A stretch of 64,000 nt of DNA. Origin: Selaginella tamariscina. Taxonomy: Eukaryota > Streptophyta > Lycopodiopsida > Selaginellales > Selaginellaceae. Made by a program: the position numbers and the translations under genes. This document shows, piece by piece, positions 1 through 11,901 of this stretch (positions are counted from its first letter, which is position 1; every line of letters begins with the position of its first letter). A model generated the notes under the pieces. That model did no database searches. It saw only the letters and a list, made by a program, of their open reading frames with translations, and was not told the origin of the DNA. Location of the stretch: assembly GCA_003024785.1 (NCBI GenBank), contig PUQB01000405.1, positions 134,615 to 198,614 of the forward strand. Direction: 5' to 3'.

Positions 1-445
1 AATGGAATATACTTTCTATTGGTTTGAGTAGCTCCTAATTTTAGAATTATGCTTCACCATATATATTTATTGAATGTTTATGTCCTAAATAATTTATACA
101 TATAGCTTCTGTGGGGATGTATATATTTGCAAAATGCTTGTATTAACTTTATGTCATAGAAATTAAATTATTTATAAATTTTTAATTTTGACAAACATAA
201 TATTTTTAAATGAAATATATAGTAGACATAAAACACTTTTTAAGTGAAATTTCTGAATTAACAATGATAAATAAATAACCGCAATGGAATACTTGTTCGG
301 TATATTCTGATAGTTTCTTGTAAGCTTAAACATTGGAGAAATTGTAACATTAACTTGATGTATTACAGTACGCGTGTGTAGATGTGCGTGCCTGCGTGTG
401 TATAAGTGTATTTACCACGATGATGTCTGAAGTCCAATGCAGAAA

Positions 446-503
<58 letters not shown>

Positions 504-1022
504 TTCGAAACTGTTACATATAAACGTGTATATGGTCGTAGATAGTTTTTAAAAAAATACTAGTTATTCTCATCATGATTAACCAAAACTAGTAATAATG
601 GAATATAAAGTTTATGATAATAATTACAGTATATTCAACTTGTGTGTGTGTGTGTGTGTGTGCTATATCTGTGTGTGTGTGTGTGTGTGTGTCAATATTC
701 AGTTAGTTTATTGAACTGTAGAAAATTCAAATACTGCATTCACTGTTATTTAATTCAAAATGCAAGCATATATTACAAGGGTTAATTAATATGTTTGAAA
801 ATAAAAAATCACAACATTTAGTACATAACAGAAAAATTAATAAAATGAAATTAAAATAATATAATTCTGATTAAATTTTAATAAAATTCATTAAAAAAAT
901 GAATCTTGAAGAAATTATAAGGACGCGAATGATTCAGGAGAACTTTTTAATATTAATATATTTAAATTTTCAATTAGAGTATAAACTTAATAAATACAAG
1001 TAAATGAACAGGTAGAAGTTTC

Positions 1023-1059
<37 letters not shown>

Positions 1060-3335
1060 TTTGTTATAAACTTATGAAGAACAACCCAAGTATTATGGTA
1101 TGTTTGAAAAAGAATAATGACAATTCCTTGAAGTGATTGTTCATTTCTTTTACAACTTTATTAGTTCATATATATATATATATAACACACACACACACAC
1201 ATATAGTCTACAAAAAATAAGTTTAATTAGTGTGTTTGTATACATGTCTTTCGTGATAACCCCATTAATGACATTTTTAATTTTATTCAACAGCCATTTA
1301 AATTAAATTTGATTGATATTCTAAATTTATTTAATAATTATTTTAAATTTAATTTGATAATTATTTTAAATTTAATTTGATAATTATTTTAAACTTACAA
1401 AGTTAAAGTGTTTTTAAGGTTAAAGATCGGGGAGCTCCGTCCAGTTTATTAAAGGTCTAGTTTCAAAATAAATTCACCATATTAATAATAATAATTAAAT
1501 TAATAATCAATTATTATTAAATAATTAAACCCACAAACGTAGACATGCCTATTATTCAGTGTTTGTTTATCATTAATGCCTTATAAATGACCATCCTAAA
1601 TCCTAAAACCTTAAATTTTAATTAGGTTAAAAATAATAATTAAGTTAAAAATAACAATACAGTTATAATTAAGCTGATGCAATTAAGGATCTAATTTAAA
1701 AATTAAACTCATGAAATTAAGGATAACAACTTGAACACATTAGACAACATATAATACATAATCATAAATAGTAATGATGTTAAGAGATACATAATCGATT
1801 TCTAATGAATATAATGTGTATGTTTTATCATATTATATACCTTGAATAATAATAAAGTGAGGAGAGAACGAGGTAGTTAATATTAATCCATACGGGGCCT
1901 CTCCAATAAGGTGGATCATGCTCAGTGTTGCGTTTGTTACACATTGAACTGCATACACACACATATATATTATACATATACGCTTATAATGACGTGTATA
2001 TGTGTGTTGCGTGCGTGCGTGTTTTGTATGCATTTATGATGTACATGGACTGCATGCTGCATATAGTATATGCCTGAAGTGTTCGCATACACACGCATTT
2101 GTTAAGGTGCTTATGCATACATACATATGTATATATATTTATATGCATGTTATGACCTGTATGTTTATATCCATGAGGTGTTTAATATAATTTGTTTTTA
2201 ATTATAATATTCAATAACTAACTAAACAAAAGCTTCATGTTATAATTTACCTCGTATACCATAGCCTGTGATTCTCCTGCCTAATTAAATTAATCTGTTT
2301 TTTCTAAACCTTCATAGTCCTGCACAAATATATCATAAATCATGTAACAATGATTTAATTAATGTTTAGAACAACAACATAGAATTATAATTTTCAGCTA
2401 TATATAATCATATAATATACAATTGTAAACTTACAGTTTTGGATCAACATGGATGTATGTCTGTGTGTATATCTTATACATGTAAATAATTTTTTTCTTT
2501 TATACATGTAATTTTTAATTTTTTTAAATTAATTTCTATTAGACATTTCATCTACATAAAACCCAGAAAACACGGAATTTTAAACTTAACAGGAGCTCAA
2601 ATTAAAAGTTTAAGATTGTTAAATATAACCAGCATCCTATATACTCTTAACAAAGTCTTCAAACATTTAAATTATATTTAAATTTAAATCCCAGCTCCTC
2701 TAACTTCTTAGTACTCCACCCAAGTGTCTTTTCATATGCCTGTAAACTGTCATAGAATTATGCACATTTAGTTCTCATCATGTCATTCTAATCCGCATAT
2801 GCTTTATATTTGTGCTACACACACACGTGTGTGTATATATGTGTGTGTTGAAGTGATCAAAAGTGTGATTCAAATTTTTAAAAAATAGTATATAAATGTA
2901 CGTATGTGTGTGTAAGATCTATCTATCTATATCAATATACATACATACATACATACATACGTATGTGTGTGTATATATATATATATATATATTCTCTAAC
3001 CTGAACCATTAAGAATGTGCATCGACCCATAATAATTCTTACCTATAGAATTATTTTCTTTAAAAGATTAAATTTAATAAGATATATAGTCTGGCATTAT
3101 AGAAACTAGCAATATTAAATTTTGAATAATGGAATGAAAAAAAAAACATTATCAAATTAAAGTTCTTGAAACTCTGAAAATACAAAGAACTTATTCATTG
3201 CTTTGCAAGTACGGTTTTTTAAAATTAATTATCTTAATGAAACCATGCAATAAGAACATAAGGTTCCAACTATACCTAAATTAATTGTTTAAATATTCAA
3301 ATAATATATACATATACTTATATATACATATATGT

Positions 3336-3371
<36 letters not shown>

Positions 3372-3373
3372 AT
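1..3373. other. AT-rich intergenic DNA with many microsatellites
   Basis: I see no supportable gene here. The stretch is very AT-rich and carries short simple repeats: CT/AC around 449-502, TG around 643-692, GT/GA around 1023-1058, TA/AC around 1170-1202, TACA and TA runs around 2937-2992, and a long GT run around 3339-3370. A 23-bp unit is repeated about 2.6 times at 1335-1397. The short open frames at 1833-2190 consist largely of TG/CA and TA repeat translation and show no protein-like composition. Confidence 0.7.
1335..1397. repeat. 23-bp tandem repeat, about 2.6 copies
   Basis: The unit starting TAATTATTTTAAATTTAATT occupies 1335-1357 and 1358-1380, identical in both, followed by a partial third copy to about 1397 that diverges at its end. 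It looks like a small local minisatellite in AT-rich DNA. Confidence 0.85.
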
Positions 3374-4222
3374 ACCTCTTTATTTCTTTTTCCCGGGTTT
3401 TAGCACCCTTGGTAGGTGTAGCTCCACCAGTCTTCCTCATGTTCTTCAATTTGCGTGTGGCAGCAAACTCCCCAAACTTATGACCCACCTGTATATTGAA
3501 TAATTTAAAATTATTTAGTAATACAAAATACTATATTAAACTATTAATATAACATTAATAAACAAAATACAAATAAAACAAGAAAACATTATAGTTCGAT
3601 AAATGATTTATTTCTCATGTAAGATAAAATATGATAAATAGCTTGACTAAAACGCTTGTAAACATAATAAGAATATATGTACGTATATATGTCCCTCGAC
3701 TTCACAATTTGATAATCTAAAAGTATATGAACAATTTATTGAATAAATTAAATCTAGTATAAAGTTATAATATACACGTGTGGCTGTAACATATACATAC
3801 GTATCCACATCATCTGCATAATATGAGACTGCATGTGTATACGAGGCATATATAAAAATGAGTGTGTATGTGTGTTTGAGAGAGGACATAAAGTATTTGA
3901 ATATTAGCTTAAGACTTATAAAAATAAATAGAAACTTCCATTTGGTATAGCAGTTATATGATTTGATATATTTCAAAAACACACACGCACGCACGCACGC
4001 ACACGCACACAGATCCAGTGGTCTTGCAACAATATGCTTTCGGAATAAATTGAAAATAAACTGCAAATATATATAAACCCACTTATATTAGTGTATAAAC
4101 AAAATTATGAAGTAAGAGATATATGTGGGTGTTTTTGTATATTAAAATAAAATTGCATATGTTCAAACTATTGAATACACTTACAAATTAATAATATAAT
4201 ATAATACACACACACACACACA

Positions 4223-4256
<34 letters not shown>

Positions 4257-4586
4257 TGTGTGTGTGTTCGGTTAAGTTGTCAAATGCCTTATACTATAAA
4301 TATATACATACATTGTTTACGCTTAATTAAAATGTGCATTTGTACGTTCAAATTCTTAAAAGAAATAATAACCCAGCGGACACACATACATACACGCACG
4401 CACGCGCACAATACCATGTCTTCAGTAATCTTTACACCCATAAACTGCTTGCCATTGTGGACCTGGACGAAGAGGCCTATGAAATCAGTCAGAATTGTGG
4501 ACCTCCGCGAGTAAATCTTTGCCCCATTTGCCAGATTCTTCACTGCCTCGTCACAAACGGACCTTCCATGCCGATCGAGGCGCCAT
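3374..4586 (-). CDS. RPS19: Mitochondrial ribosomal protein uS19 (RPS19), nuclear copy
   Basis: Small-subunit ribosomal protein uS19, which binds 16S-type rRNA in the head of the small subunit; nuclear with a mitochondrial-type sequence. Exon 1 (4586 down to 4415) begins MAPRSAWK and continues with [20 protein letters not shown] and [14 protein letters not shown]. Exon 2 starts at 3488 with [13 protein letters not shown], the uS19 signature. The exons join in phase 0 through a GT-AG intron that contains a TG tract. Beyond the usual end (about 90 aa) there is a basic extension ([20 protein letters not shown]), and a possible donor at 3374 leaves the true C-terminus unknown. Two single bases appear to be missing in exon 1, near the residues expected to read KGPFVDEA, so the frame breaks twice although all conserved residues are present. 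It is divergent from the decarboxylase gene, with 160 bp between start codons and telo-box motifs in between. Confidence 0.85.
4206..4267. repeat. Back-to-back (AC)n(GT)n microsatellite in uS19m intron
   Basis: An AC run passes directly into a long GT run, forming a near-perfect self-complementary dinucleotide tract inside the intron of the uS19m gene. A similar structure lies at 46221-46261. Confidence 0.85.
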
Positions 4587-4746
4587 TTCCTGTAAACCCT
4601 AACTCTAGAACCCTAAAACAGAGCATTACTTCTTTTAATTTTTCATTAAAAATATCACTTATTAAATTTTAACTGTTAATCTCATGCTAAACCCTAAACC
4701 TCAGGTAGGTTTAAGCATTCTCTGTTTTTAGGGTTTGAGAGGGTCT
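4587..4746. promoter_or_regulatory. Bidirectional promoter with telo-box motifs
   Basis: This 160-bp gap separates the start codons of uS19m (-, 4586) and the decarboxylase (+, 4747). It holds several AAACCCTA/TAGGGTTT telo-box-like motifs: AACCCTAA types near 4597-4618, AACCCTAAACC near 4689-4699, and TTAGGGTTT at 4728-4736. Telo boxes are known in plant promoters of translation and cell-cycle genes, usually close to the transcription start. That these act here is inference from position. Confidence 0.55.
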
Positions 4747-4999
4747 ATGGAGAGTGCCACACCATTGCTGGACGTACTGAAGCAATGTGGACAGCAGAGA
4801 CACGTGGCTGCATTCCATTTTCCAGGTCACTCTAGGGGAGCATCCGCGGCTAAATCAATATGTAATATAAATGGGGAAGTCCCTGTTTGAATATGATCTT
4901 CCTGAGCTTCCAGGCTTGGACAATCTCCATTCACCGTTGGGAGCCATTGCTGAATCTCAACGCTTAGCTGCCCAATTGTTTGGTGCCCAATCCACCTGG

Positions 5000-5043
<44 letters not shown>

Positions 5044-6857
5044 TATCTTAATATTGAATACGAAGTTGAAATATTGATATACACATGGTATAATGAGTTT
5101 TGAAAACATTTATAAGCTCTTAGCTTCTTATTAATGATTTTATTTTACCATAGCATGTGTGTACATATAGTACTAGTGTGTGTGTGTGTGTGTGTGTACA
5201 AACTTAATTAAGTCTTTAATATTTGATCAGGTTTCTGGTTAATGGTTCAACATGTGGAATCCAGGCAGCAGTAATGAGCACATGTAAACCAGGAGATTAT
5301 CTTATACTTCCGAGAAATTGTCACATTTCTGCAGTTTCAGCAATGGTACTCTCAGGTGTGTGTGTGTGTATAGAGAGAGAGAGAGATAATCTTTCTATAC
5401 GCACGTGCATGATGTGTAACACACACATTATTATTATAGTGACCTTCAGGTGCACTTCCACATTATGTCATGCCTATTTACGACACCACATGGGGAATAT
5501 CCCATGGTATCACACTAAACAGCATTAAGAAAGCAATACAGGAGCTTAAGGGTAAAAGAGCAAGAATTGGAGCATGTCTTATTGTATCACCTACATACTT
5601 TGGAATATGCAGTCCTGTTCAAGAAATTGCTCAACTATGTCATTTGCATAATATCCCTCTCATAGTTGACGAGGCCCACGGTGCACACTTCAGGTTTGTT
5701 AAACACACACGCACACATACACCTAAAGCATACATATTATACTTTAGGTTTCATACAAAGTTTCCAGCTACTTCATTAGAACAAGGAGCAGATATTGTTA
5801 TACAGTCCACACACAAAGTATTGACATCACTCACACAATCAGCAATGTTACATTCTTCGAATAACAAACTTGTTAGTCAAGAGAGGATAAGCAGGTAATT
5901 AACTAATTAATACTAATTAATTATCTAATTATTAATACTTAAACAGGTGTTTAAGAGCTTTACAAAGCTCTAGTCCTAGCTACTTGTTGATGGCCTCGCT
6001 TGATGCTGCTAGAGCACAAATGTCCACTACTGGAGATCACTACTTATTTGATCAAGCTCTTAAACTGGCTTCAGAGTGTCGTAAACAGCTCAAGCATATT
6101 CCTGGGATCTCTATACTCGACAGGCATACCATACATGTATGCATATGTATATGCATATATATATCACCTATATATGTTGTTGTTTCCAGTTTAATGGGGA
6201 CGTGGAAGGAGTACTGCGATGGATGAACTAAGGATCACCGTTGGATTGTTGGCAACTTGGGATAACAGGGACAGAAGCTGATGAGATTTTATGTGAACAA
6301 CATAAGGTGGTAGCAGAGCTTCCATGGTTAAACTCGTTAACCTTTGCGTTAAATACTGGTACAAGTGTTAATGATATTAAGAAGCTTGTTAGTGCAATGG
6401 AGTATCTCTCATCAAATTATTATTCAAAAGAAGCTGAGACCAGGTATATATCGTATTCATTAAACTTGTATATATATATATATATATATATATTCTTTCT
6501 TCTAATAAGGTTAGTGGGCAGTAAATAATAAAATCTTTCATTATTATGTTTTATTCTAGTCCATGGAGGAATATTTTATCTATGGGTGGTAAACTCGCGG
6601 AGCAGAATGAGTTTGACATTGTTTTGAGTCCACGCGATGCATTCTACGCAGATGTTGAACGCGTGGACGTTAGGGAGGGTGTAGGGCGTGTGTGTGCTGA
6701 AGTTATATGTCCATACCCTCCTGGGATTCCTGTGGTTTTTCCCGGAGAAATTATTACTAAGGAAGCTTTTAATTATTTAAAACAAGCTAGGGAGTTTAAT
6801 ATTGAGATTAGTGGGGCTTCTGATACGTCCTTGTTAACAATATTGGTATGCAAATGA
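4747..6857 (+). CDS. Orn/Lys/Arg decarboxylase-like PLP enzyme (frame-disrupted)
   Basis: Fold-type I PLP decarboxylase of the Orn/Lys/Arg family, plant/cyanobacterial short form, expected to make a diamine from a basic amino acid. Seven exons fit: 4747-4998, 5231-5355, 5450-5693, 5748-5894, 5947-6136, 6190-6443, 6560-6857, all GT-AG. Seen in order: TPLLDVLKQ and FHFPGHSRG at the start, DLPELPGLDN, FLVNGSTCGI, LPRNCHISA, IVDEAHGAHF (PLP-site Asp), STHKV with the Schiff-base Lys, SSSPSYLLMASLDAAR, GITGTEADEIL, and the C-terminal ICPYPPGIPVVFPGE. Frame breaks: an extra G in the run 4873-4876, and two nearby shifts around 6222 and 6242 that put DELRITV out of frame beside a TAA. No other decay is visible, so indel errors or a very young pseudogene are both possible. 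A telo box sits 11 bases before the ATG. The substrate cannot be told from sequence. Confidence 0.88.
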
Positions 6858-7078
6858 TTTTAATTATATATATATATATAATAATTCCTACATTTTTGTT
6901 GGAGAAAAAATGCAGAAAAATCAAACTCTTTACAAAGAATATTCAGCTACCAGCGCGGACCGTTTCAATCATGCCACATGGCATCCGATCGTAAGGATCA
7001 GACGGTCAAAAGTGCTCGTAGAGCTATGGTAGCTAGAGCACCTCTGTTCTAAATGTTGCTTTCTATGGAAAAGAATGG

Positions 7079-7089
7079 TAGGGTTAGGG
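7079..7089 (+). promoter_or_regulatory. Telo-box (TAGGGTTAGGG) just upstream of the HINT3 start
   Basis: The telomere-like motif TAGGGTTAGGG ends 12 bases before the ATG at 7102. The same placement of TAGGGTT motifs directly before the start codon is seen for the decarboxylase, SLC35C2-like, uS19m and EH-like genes. Confidence 0.5.
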
Positions 7090-7101
7090 CAGAAGATGAC
7101 T

Positions 7102-7807
7102 ATGGCGGAGGAGCGTCTGAGGCGCATTCTTTCACACGCAGCGAGCAGCGAGCATACCAAAGACAAGGTATGTGTGTAGATCTCTCTCTTTCTCTCTTTT
7201 GCTGGAATTCGTGGGCAGGAAGAGGAATTGGTGAGTGATTCTGTGTTGAATCGACAGAATTCTGGGGGTTTTATGGAGAATCCTGCATTGGAGGATTCTA
7301 GGGAGGAAGCAGGGGCTATAGTTCAAAGCTCGGTTAGCTCTTCCATGCGTGGATTTAGCACAGGGAAGCTTGATGGATCCTGGCCTGTTGATTGGCCTGT
7401 TGCGGAGGATTGTATCTTCTGCAAGATTGTACATGGTTATGCCCCTGCGTTCAAGGTTTGTCATGCATACTGAAATGATGTGTGTGTGACATATTTGTTA
7501 TACACATGTATTAATATACCAAAATGCACATACAAAGCATCATTTATTCAAGGTGAAGCTACTCTTTACATTCTTTACATTCTGTGCAGCTCTATGAAGA
7601 CGAATTTTGTGTGTGCATTTTGGATATAAATCCATTATGCTATGGGTAAATCTCTCTCTCTCTTTCTTTCCCTCTCTCATTTTAACTCTATTGCAGACAT
7701 TCTTTATTGGTTCCTAAAGGTCATTTCCCAGCACTAGATGCCACGCCTCCTCGGGTATGTTGATATTCACACACATATATACCTCATACACACATGCACA
7801 CACAGAC

Positions 7808-7844
<37 letters not shown>

Positions 7845-8429
7845 CCTCCCTATATACATTCACATATGTACATGTCTGTGAGGTGTATAGGTAAATATAG
7901 ATGTGTTTAACTGGCAGGTAGCAGCGGCCATGTGCAGTGTTGTGCCTTTGCTCAGCAATGTTATAATGCAAGCAACTTCTTGTGGTAAGCTGTTTATTCT
8001 AGTTTATATATTACATCCTATATCATATCTGTATGTGTATATGCTACGTGTGTGTGTGTTTTGCTGTGTCAAATTACTTACTGCTTACAGCTTCCAGATG
8101 CTTTCAATATGGTGGTTAACAATGGGGAAGCTGCTGGCCAAGTGGTATTCCATGTAAGTAACAATAACACGAAAAAGTGAGAGAGAGAGAAAGCGAGGGA
8201 GAGAGAGATGTGACCACTTTTATTTGTAGACACACTTCCACATTGTACCGAGGTTTCGTGGGGATGGATTATGGACAAATGAGGTAAATTGCTCTATTTA
8301 TATATGTTTAAGATGTTTAATCATGTTTTAATTTAAAATTTAGAGTGTTAACCGGAAATCAATAAGCATGTTGAGGATCCTAATCAACTTATGAAAGCTG
8401 TACGGTCCCTGTTGAGGAGCAGAACGTAA
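7102..8429 (+). CDS. HINT3: HIT-family hydrolase, HINT3-type
   Basis: Histidine-triad nucleotide-binding protein resembling plant HINT3 (adenylylsulfatase-type HIT enzyme). Eight exons give an uninterrupted 218-aa frame: 7102-7167, 7219-7455, 7590-7645, 7697-7754, 7918-7984, 8098-8153, 8230-8283, 8367-8429. Visible landmarks: the Cys pair of CIFCKI near residue 90, LYEDEFCVCILDINPL, the core GHSLLVPKGHFPALDATPP, AAAMCSVVPLLSN, NMVVNNGEAAGQ and the catalytic triad VFHTHFHIVPR. Start chosen at 7102 because MAEERLRRIL opens the only frame that splices into the HIT domain. The last exon needs an AAG acceptor at 8366 (an alternative acceptor further left would need a frameshift). The gene lies downstream of the decarboxylase in the same orientation, about 240 bp away, and is the best preserved gene of the window. 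Confidence 0.93.
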
Positions 8430-8947
8430 ACAAGGACTCTATCTGCCATTCCTGGTCAAGGAGTTTGTACTAATACATTATGTATACGGTCAGTACACGA
8501 TATCCATACGATATTAAATGTGATTCGTGTCTCTCTCCTCTCTCTATATATATATATCTATATCTATCTATATCTATATATATATATATATATATATGTA
8601 TGCACCGTGCAAGTTTTCAAATCTCTCTCTCACCCGCACACACGCACACGCAGGGGTAGCCCTGTGGTAGAGCTTGAATTGCAACAGTGGGCATTTGCAG
8701 ATAGCATTGTGCTATATAAGAGCGCTAAACACGCACGCACGCACACGCACGATAAATGCAATAATATGGTGTGTGTCTAAAAAATTGGTCTCCCACGTCA
8801 GCATTAATTTTAGGGTTTTCGATGACAAATGTTTAAAGTTGAGAATAACTTTAATGGCTCAGAGAATATACCTATCAGATTTTAAAGGTTAGGTTTACTG
8901 ATTAAAGAGCTAGATGCAGATGGGTTTAGGGTGAAGATCTCCAACAG
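8430..8947. other. Short intergenic region, HINT3 to SLC35C2-like gene
   Basis: Contains TA and TATC simple repeats (about 8545-8597), CA-rich tracts, and telo-box-like motifs at 8810-8819 and 8922-8932 before the next start codon. A tRNA A-box-like word near 8665 has no matching B box. Confidence 0.6.
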
Positions 8948-11901
8948 ATGACGGGATTCGAGAGAGAAGAAGGGGATTCTCCTCCCCAAATGAACAGGGT
9001 ACTCTCTTTCTCGAACGGGATCGCGTGTATACACACAAATAGGGATGAATCCATACACAGCTCTTATTCTACAGATTGCGACTTTAGCTTCGTAATACAC
9101 AGGTCTCTCCCCCTCTCTCCTCTCTCTCCCTCTCTCTCTTTCTCCCTCTGTCTCGATGTATAAATGTAACTCTGTATATGATCACAGCAATGAAATAGAG
9201 AGTGGGTATCATCCAAACAGTGATGATGATCCAACGGTCAATAATTTTTCAAGAGCTTATTGAGGAGATTAACTCTAATGGCAATGATAATCCGCTTCAT
9301 AAAACGGTTCTAGTTACCCTCTTCTACGTTCTTGTTTGGTACATTTTCAGCACTTGCCTCAATCTGTAAGTGTGTGTGTGTGTGTGTCCCTCCCTTAATC
9401 ATAGTTAATTAAGTTAATTATTTTGACGATGTTATATGCATTTAGAGGATATAAATGAAAAAAAAACCTTCAGGTTAATTATATGGTATATATAAATTTT
9501 CCTGGTTTTTAGTATTTCCTAAGTAAACAAGTTTTAATTAATTACCACTAATACAAAAGGGGGCTGTAATTAACTATCTAATTTCTTATATTAATATCAT
9601 TTAACTGGTGCAGTTGGCAGAAATTCATAATATAATATTTGTATAATAAGAAAAATAATGTTATATATCCTTAACGTGCTTTAGCATACTTGTGTGCGTA
9701 TTCTAAAACTAGTAATATACGTAATTATATATAATATAATATATATATATATTTTATACATTAAGATCGTTTGTTTTAACTATTATATATCTATATAATA
9801 ATTTTTAATCATTTCATAATTAGCTATCAGGTGTATATATTTAATAGCTATATAGCAATGCACATGATGTAGAATATGGCATGTATGTATATGAGACACA
9901 CACACGCACGCATAATAATCTGTTATATATACTAATTTTATACTTTTTAACTGTTTATAAATTACTAAATTATTCAATTAATAAAAATTTAGATCATTAA
10001 TATTTTTGTTTACAGGTACAATAAGTTGCTATTAGGTAAAAAATATGGGAAAATTTCCAGCACCACTTTTAATGAACACAGTACATTTCTCCATGCAAGC
10101 AATAGTATCAAACGCTCTTATTACGTTTTTGCGTGCCTTCGTTAAATCCTAAGGTGTCCATGTCATGGCGAGATTACTTTATAAGAGGTAAATAAGTTTA
10201 ATTACAGTATTATTAATAATTACGGCAATATTAAATTTCAATCATTAATACATTCTAATACGTTAAATTTATGTATACTATTAATGTATAGTTAATATAT
10301 ATAGAACTATTTAAACTTTATAGTTTTACTAATTAAAAGGTTTCTTATGCAGTTATTCCTACTGGAATTGCTACTGCTTTAAGACGTGGATCTAACAAAT
10401 GCATCTCTAGTGTTTATCAGTATCACATTCGCAACAATGGTAAACTTAATCTTATATGCATACATTATACACACATATATATACATACACGTGTTTCTAT
10501 ATTTATTTATGTATGTTTGTGTTATTTTGCAGTGTAAATCATCTACACAGTGTTCATTCTCATCTTCGCATTCCTGTTTAAGTAAGTTTTACTTATTTTA
10601 AGTAAAATATTTAATTAATCTTCTAACTTAATTTTATTCATGAACAGTTAGAGAATCCTAGCATTAAACTGTTTGGGATCATTTTTAATCATTTCATGTG
10701 GTGTGCTATTAACTGGTAAGTTACTCGCACACACACAGCTATATTACATTATGACTGCTGTATTATAGTTATTATAACTAATATTTATAGATTTTAACAT
10801 TACAGCTATATTATTAATACTATGACAATGTAAGTTACATACAATATACATATACGCATACATACACATACTTTAATTTCTTTTAATTGAATGAACATGT
10901 TTAACAGTTGCTACGGAGGATACAGGTACACAGTTAATCTGTTTGGATTTGTATTAGTTATGTTAGCAGCACTATGTTCCCGGATTTCGATGGGTGGTAA
11001 CACAGCTTTTACTACAGGTTTGCATGGTATATATGTGTGTATGTCTAGTGCTTTAATAATCTAAATTTTCTTCTTTTGTTTTACAGAAAAAGGAATATGG
11101 TAAGTAAATTTAAATATTTGGGTTAAGTTTCAATTACTTACATTACATTGTTTAACTATACAGGTTAACTAATCCATTAGCTGCAATGAGCTATTTAACA
11201 CCTGTGATGGCATAGTTACATTAATCTTCTCGCTAATATTAGAACCATGGAATATGCTTGGTAAATCTCCATATTTCGACACACGAGCTCATGTTGGAGA
11301 GTTTTACACTTATGTTACTTGGTGGAACACTAGCCTTCTTCATGGTAACTATCTCTCTCTCTTTTTGTGTATATGTGTGTGTGTGTGTGTGTTTGCTAAA
11401 ACTTAATATTTTTCAGGTTATGGCAGAATATATTTTGATTTCTAAGACAAGTGCCGTCACAATGACTTGCAGGTGTTGTTAAGGAATTTTGGACTGTTCT
11501 AGTAAGTACATACTTATTATGTTTATTTTTGCATATTTACTACATGTAATACACACAAGTTTATGTATAATGATATTACATAAGTTTTATATAAATATTA
11601 TGCAGGCTGGGATACTTTACTTCCACGATGAGTTTACAGTATTAAAGGTGTGGGGTTTATCGTAATTGTGATTGGAGTTTGCCTTTACAACTGGTTTAAG
11701 TAAGTGCTTATAATATTTATAGAACTTAAATTCATGATTTATTATAATTAAATTAATTATTATATTATATTATGATTTACTTTTATAATGATGTATATTG
11801 CTTATTACCGTATTTGTAGATACCAAACGTTGGTTGAAAACAAAGGCGAACATAGAATAGAAGAAATTGAAATATGCAACAAGGAGTTAAATACACTATA
11901 G
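8948..11901 (+). CDS. SLC35C2/TPT-family sugar transporter-like gene (many frame breaks)
   Basis: Member of the triose-phosphate/nucleotide-sugar translocator superfamily, nearest in my judgement to plant SLC35C2-like proteins; expected to be a ~10-helix Golgi/endomembrane carrier. Exons fit at 8948-9102, 9188-9365, 10016-10187, 10353-10439, 10533-10581, 10648-10715, 10908-11017, 11087-11099 (13-nt micro-exon), 11164-11344, 11417-11501, 11606-11699 and 11820-11901. Conserved segments: TLFYVLVWYIFSTCLNLYNK, LLMNTVHFSMQAI, LTNASLVFISITFATM, ESFTLMLLGGTLAFFM, AEYILISKTSAVTMT, ILYFHDEFTVLKG, FIVIVIGVCLYNWFKYQ. Nearly every exon from the second on carries a one-base gain or loss (for example near 10049, 10147, 10379, 10997, 11213, 11299, 11470, 11649), yet residues on either side remain family-like. 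It is either a recent pseudogene or affected by consensus errors. The segment from about 11028 to 11637 has been copied into the repeats at 27, 51, 57 and 59 kb. Confidence 0.8.

Noticed and set aside
1833-2190. Short open frames on both strands
   Set aside because: They consist of CA/TG and TA repeat translation with no conserved text or splice context.
3647-4066. 139-codon open frame on the minus strand
   Set aside because: Lies inside the uS19m intron, AT-rich with CGCA tracts; no family signature.
5947-6189. GC-AG intron in the decarboxylase at GACAG|GCATAC
   Set aside because: A normal GT donor 15 bases later (after CAT at 6136) gives a phase-0 join, so no GC donor is needed.
8655-8710. 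Possible tRNA (GTGGTAGAGC A-box-like word)
   Set aside because: No B box, no acceptor stem pairing and no T-loop within the expected distance.
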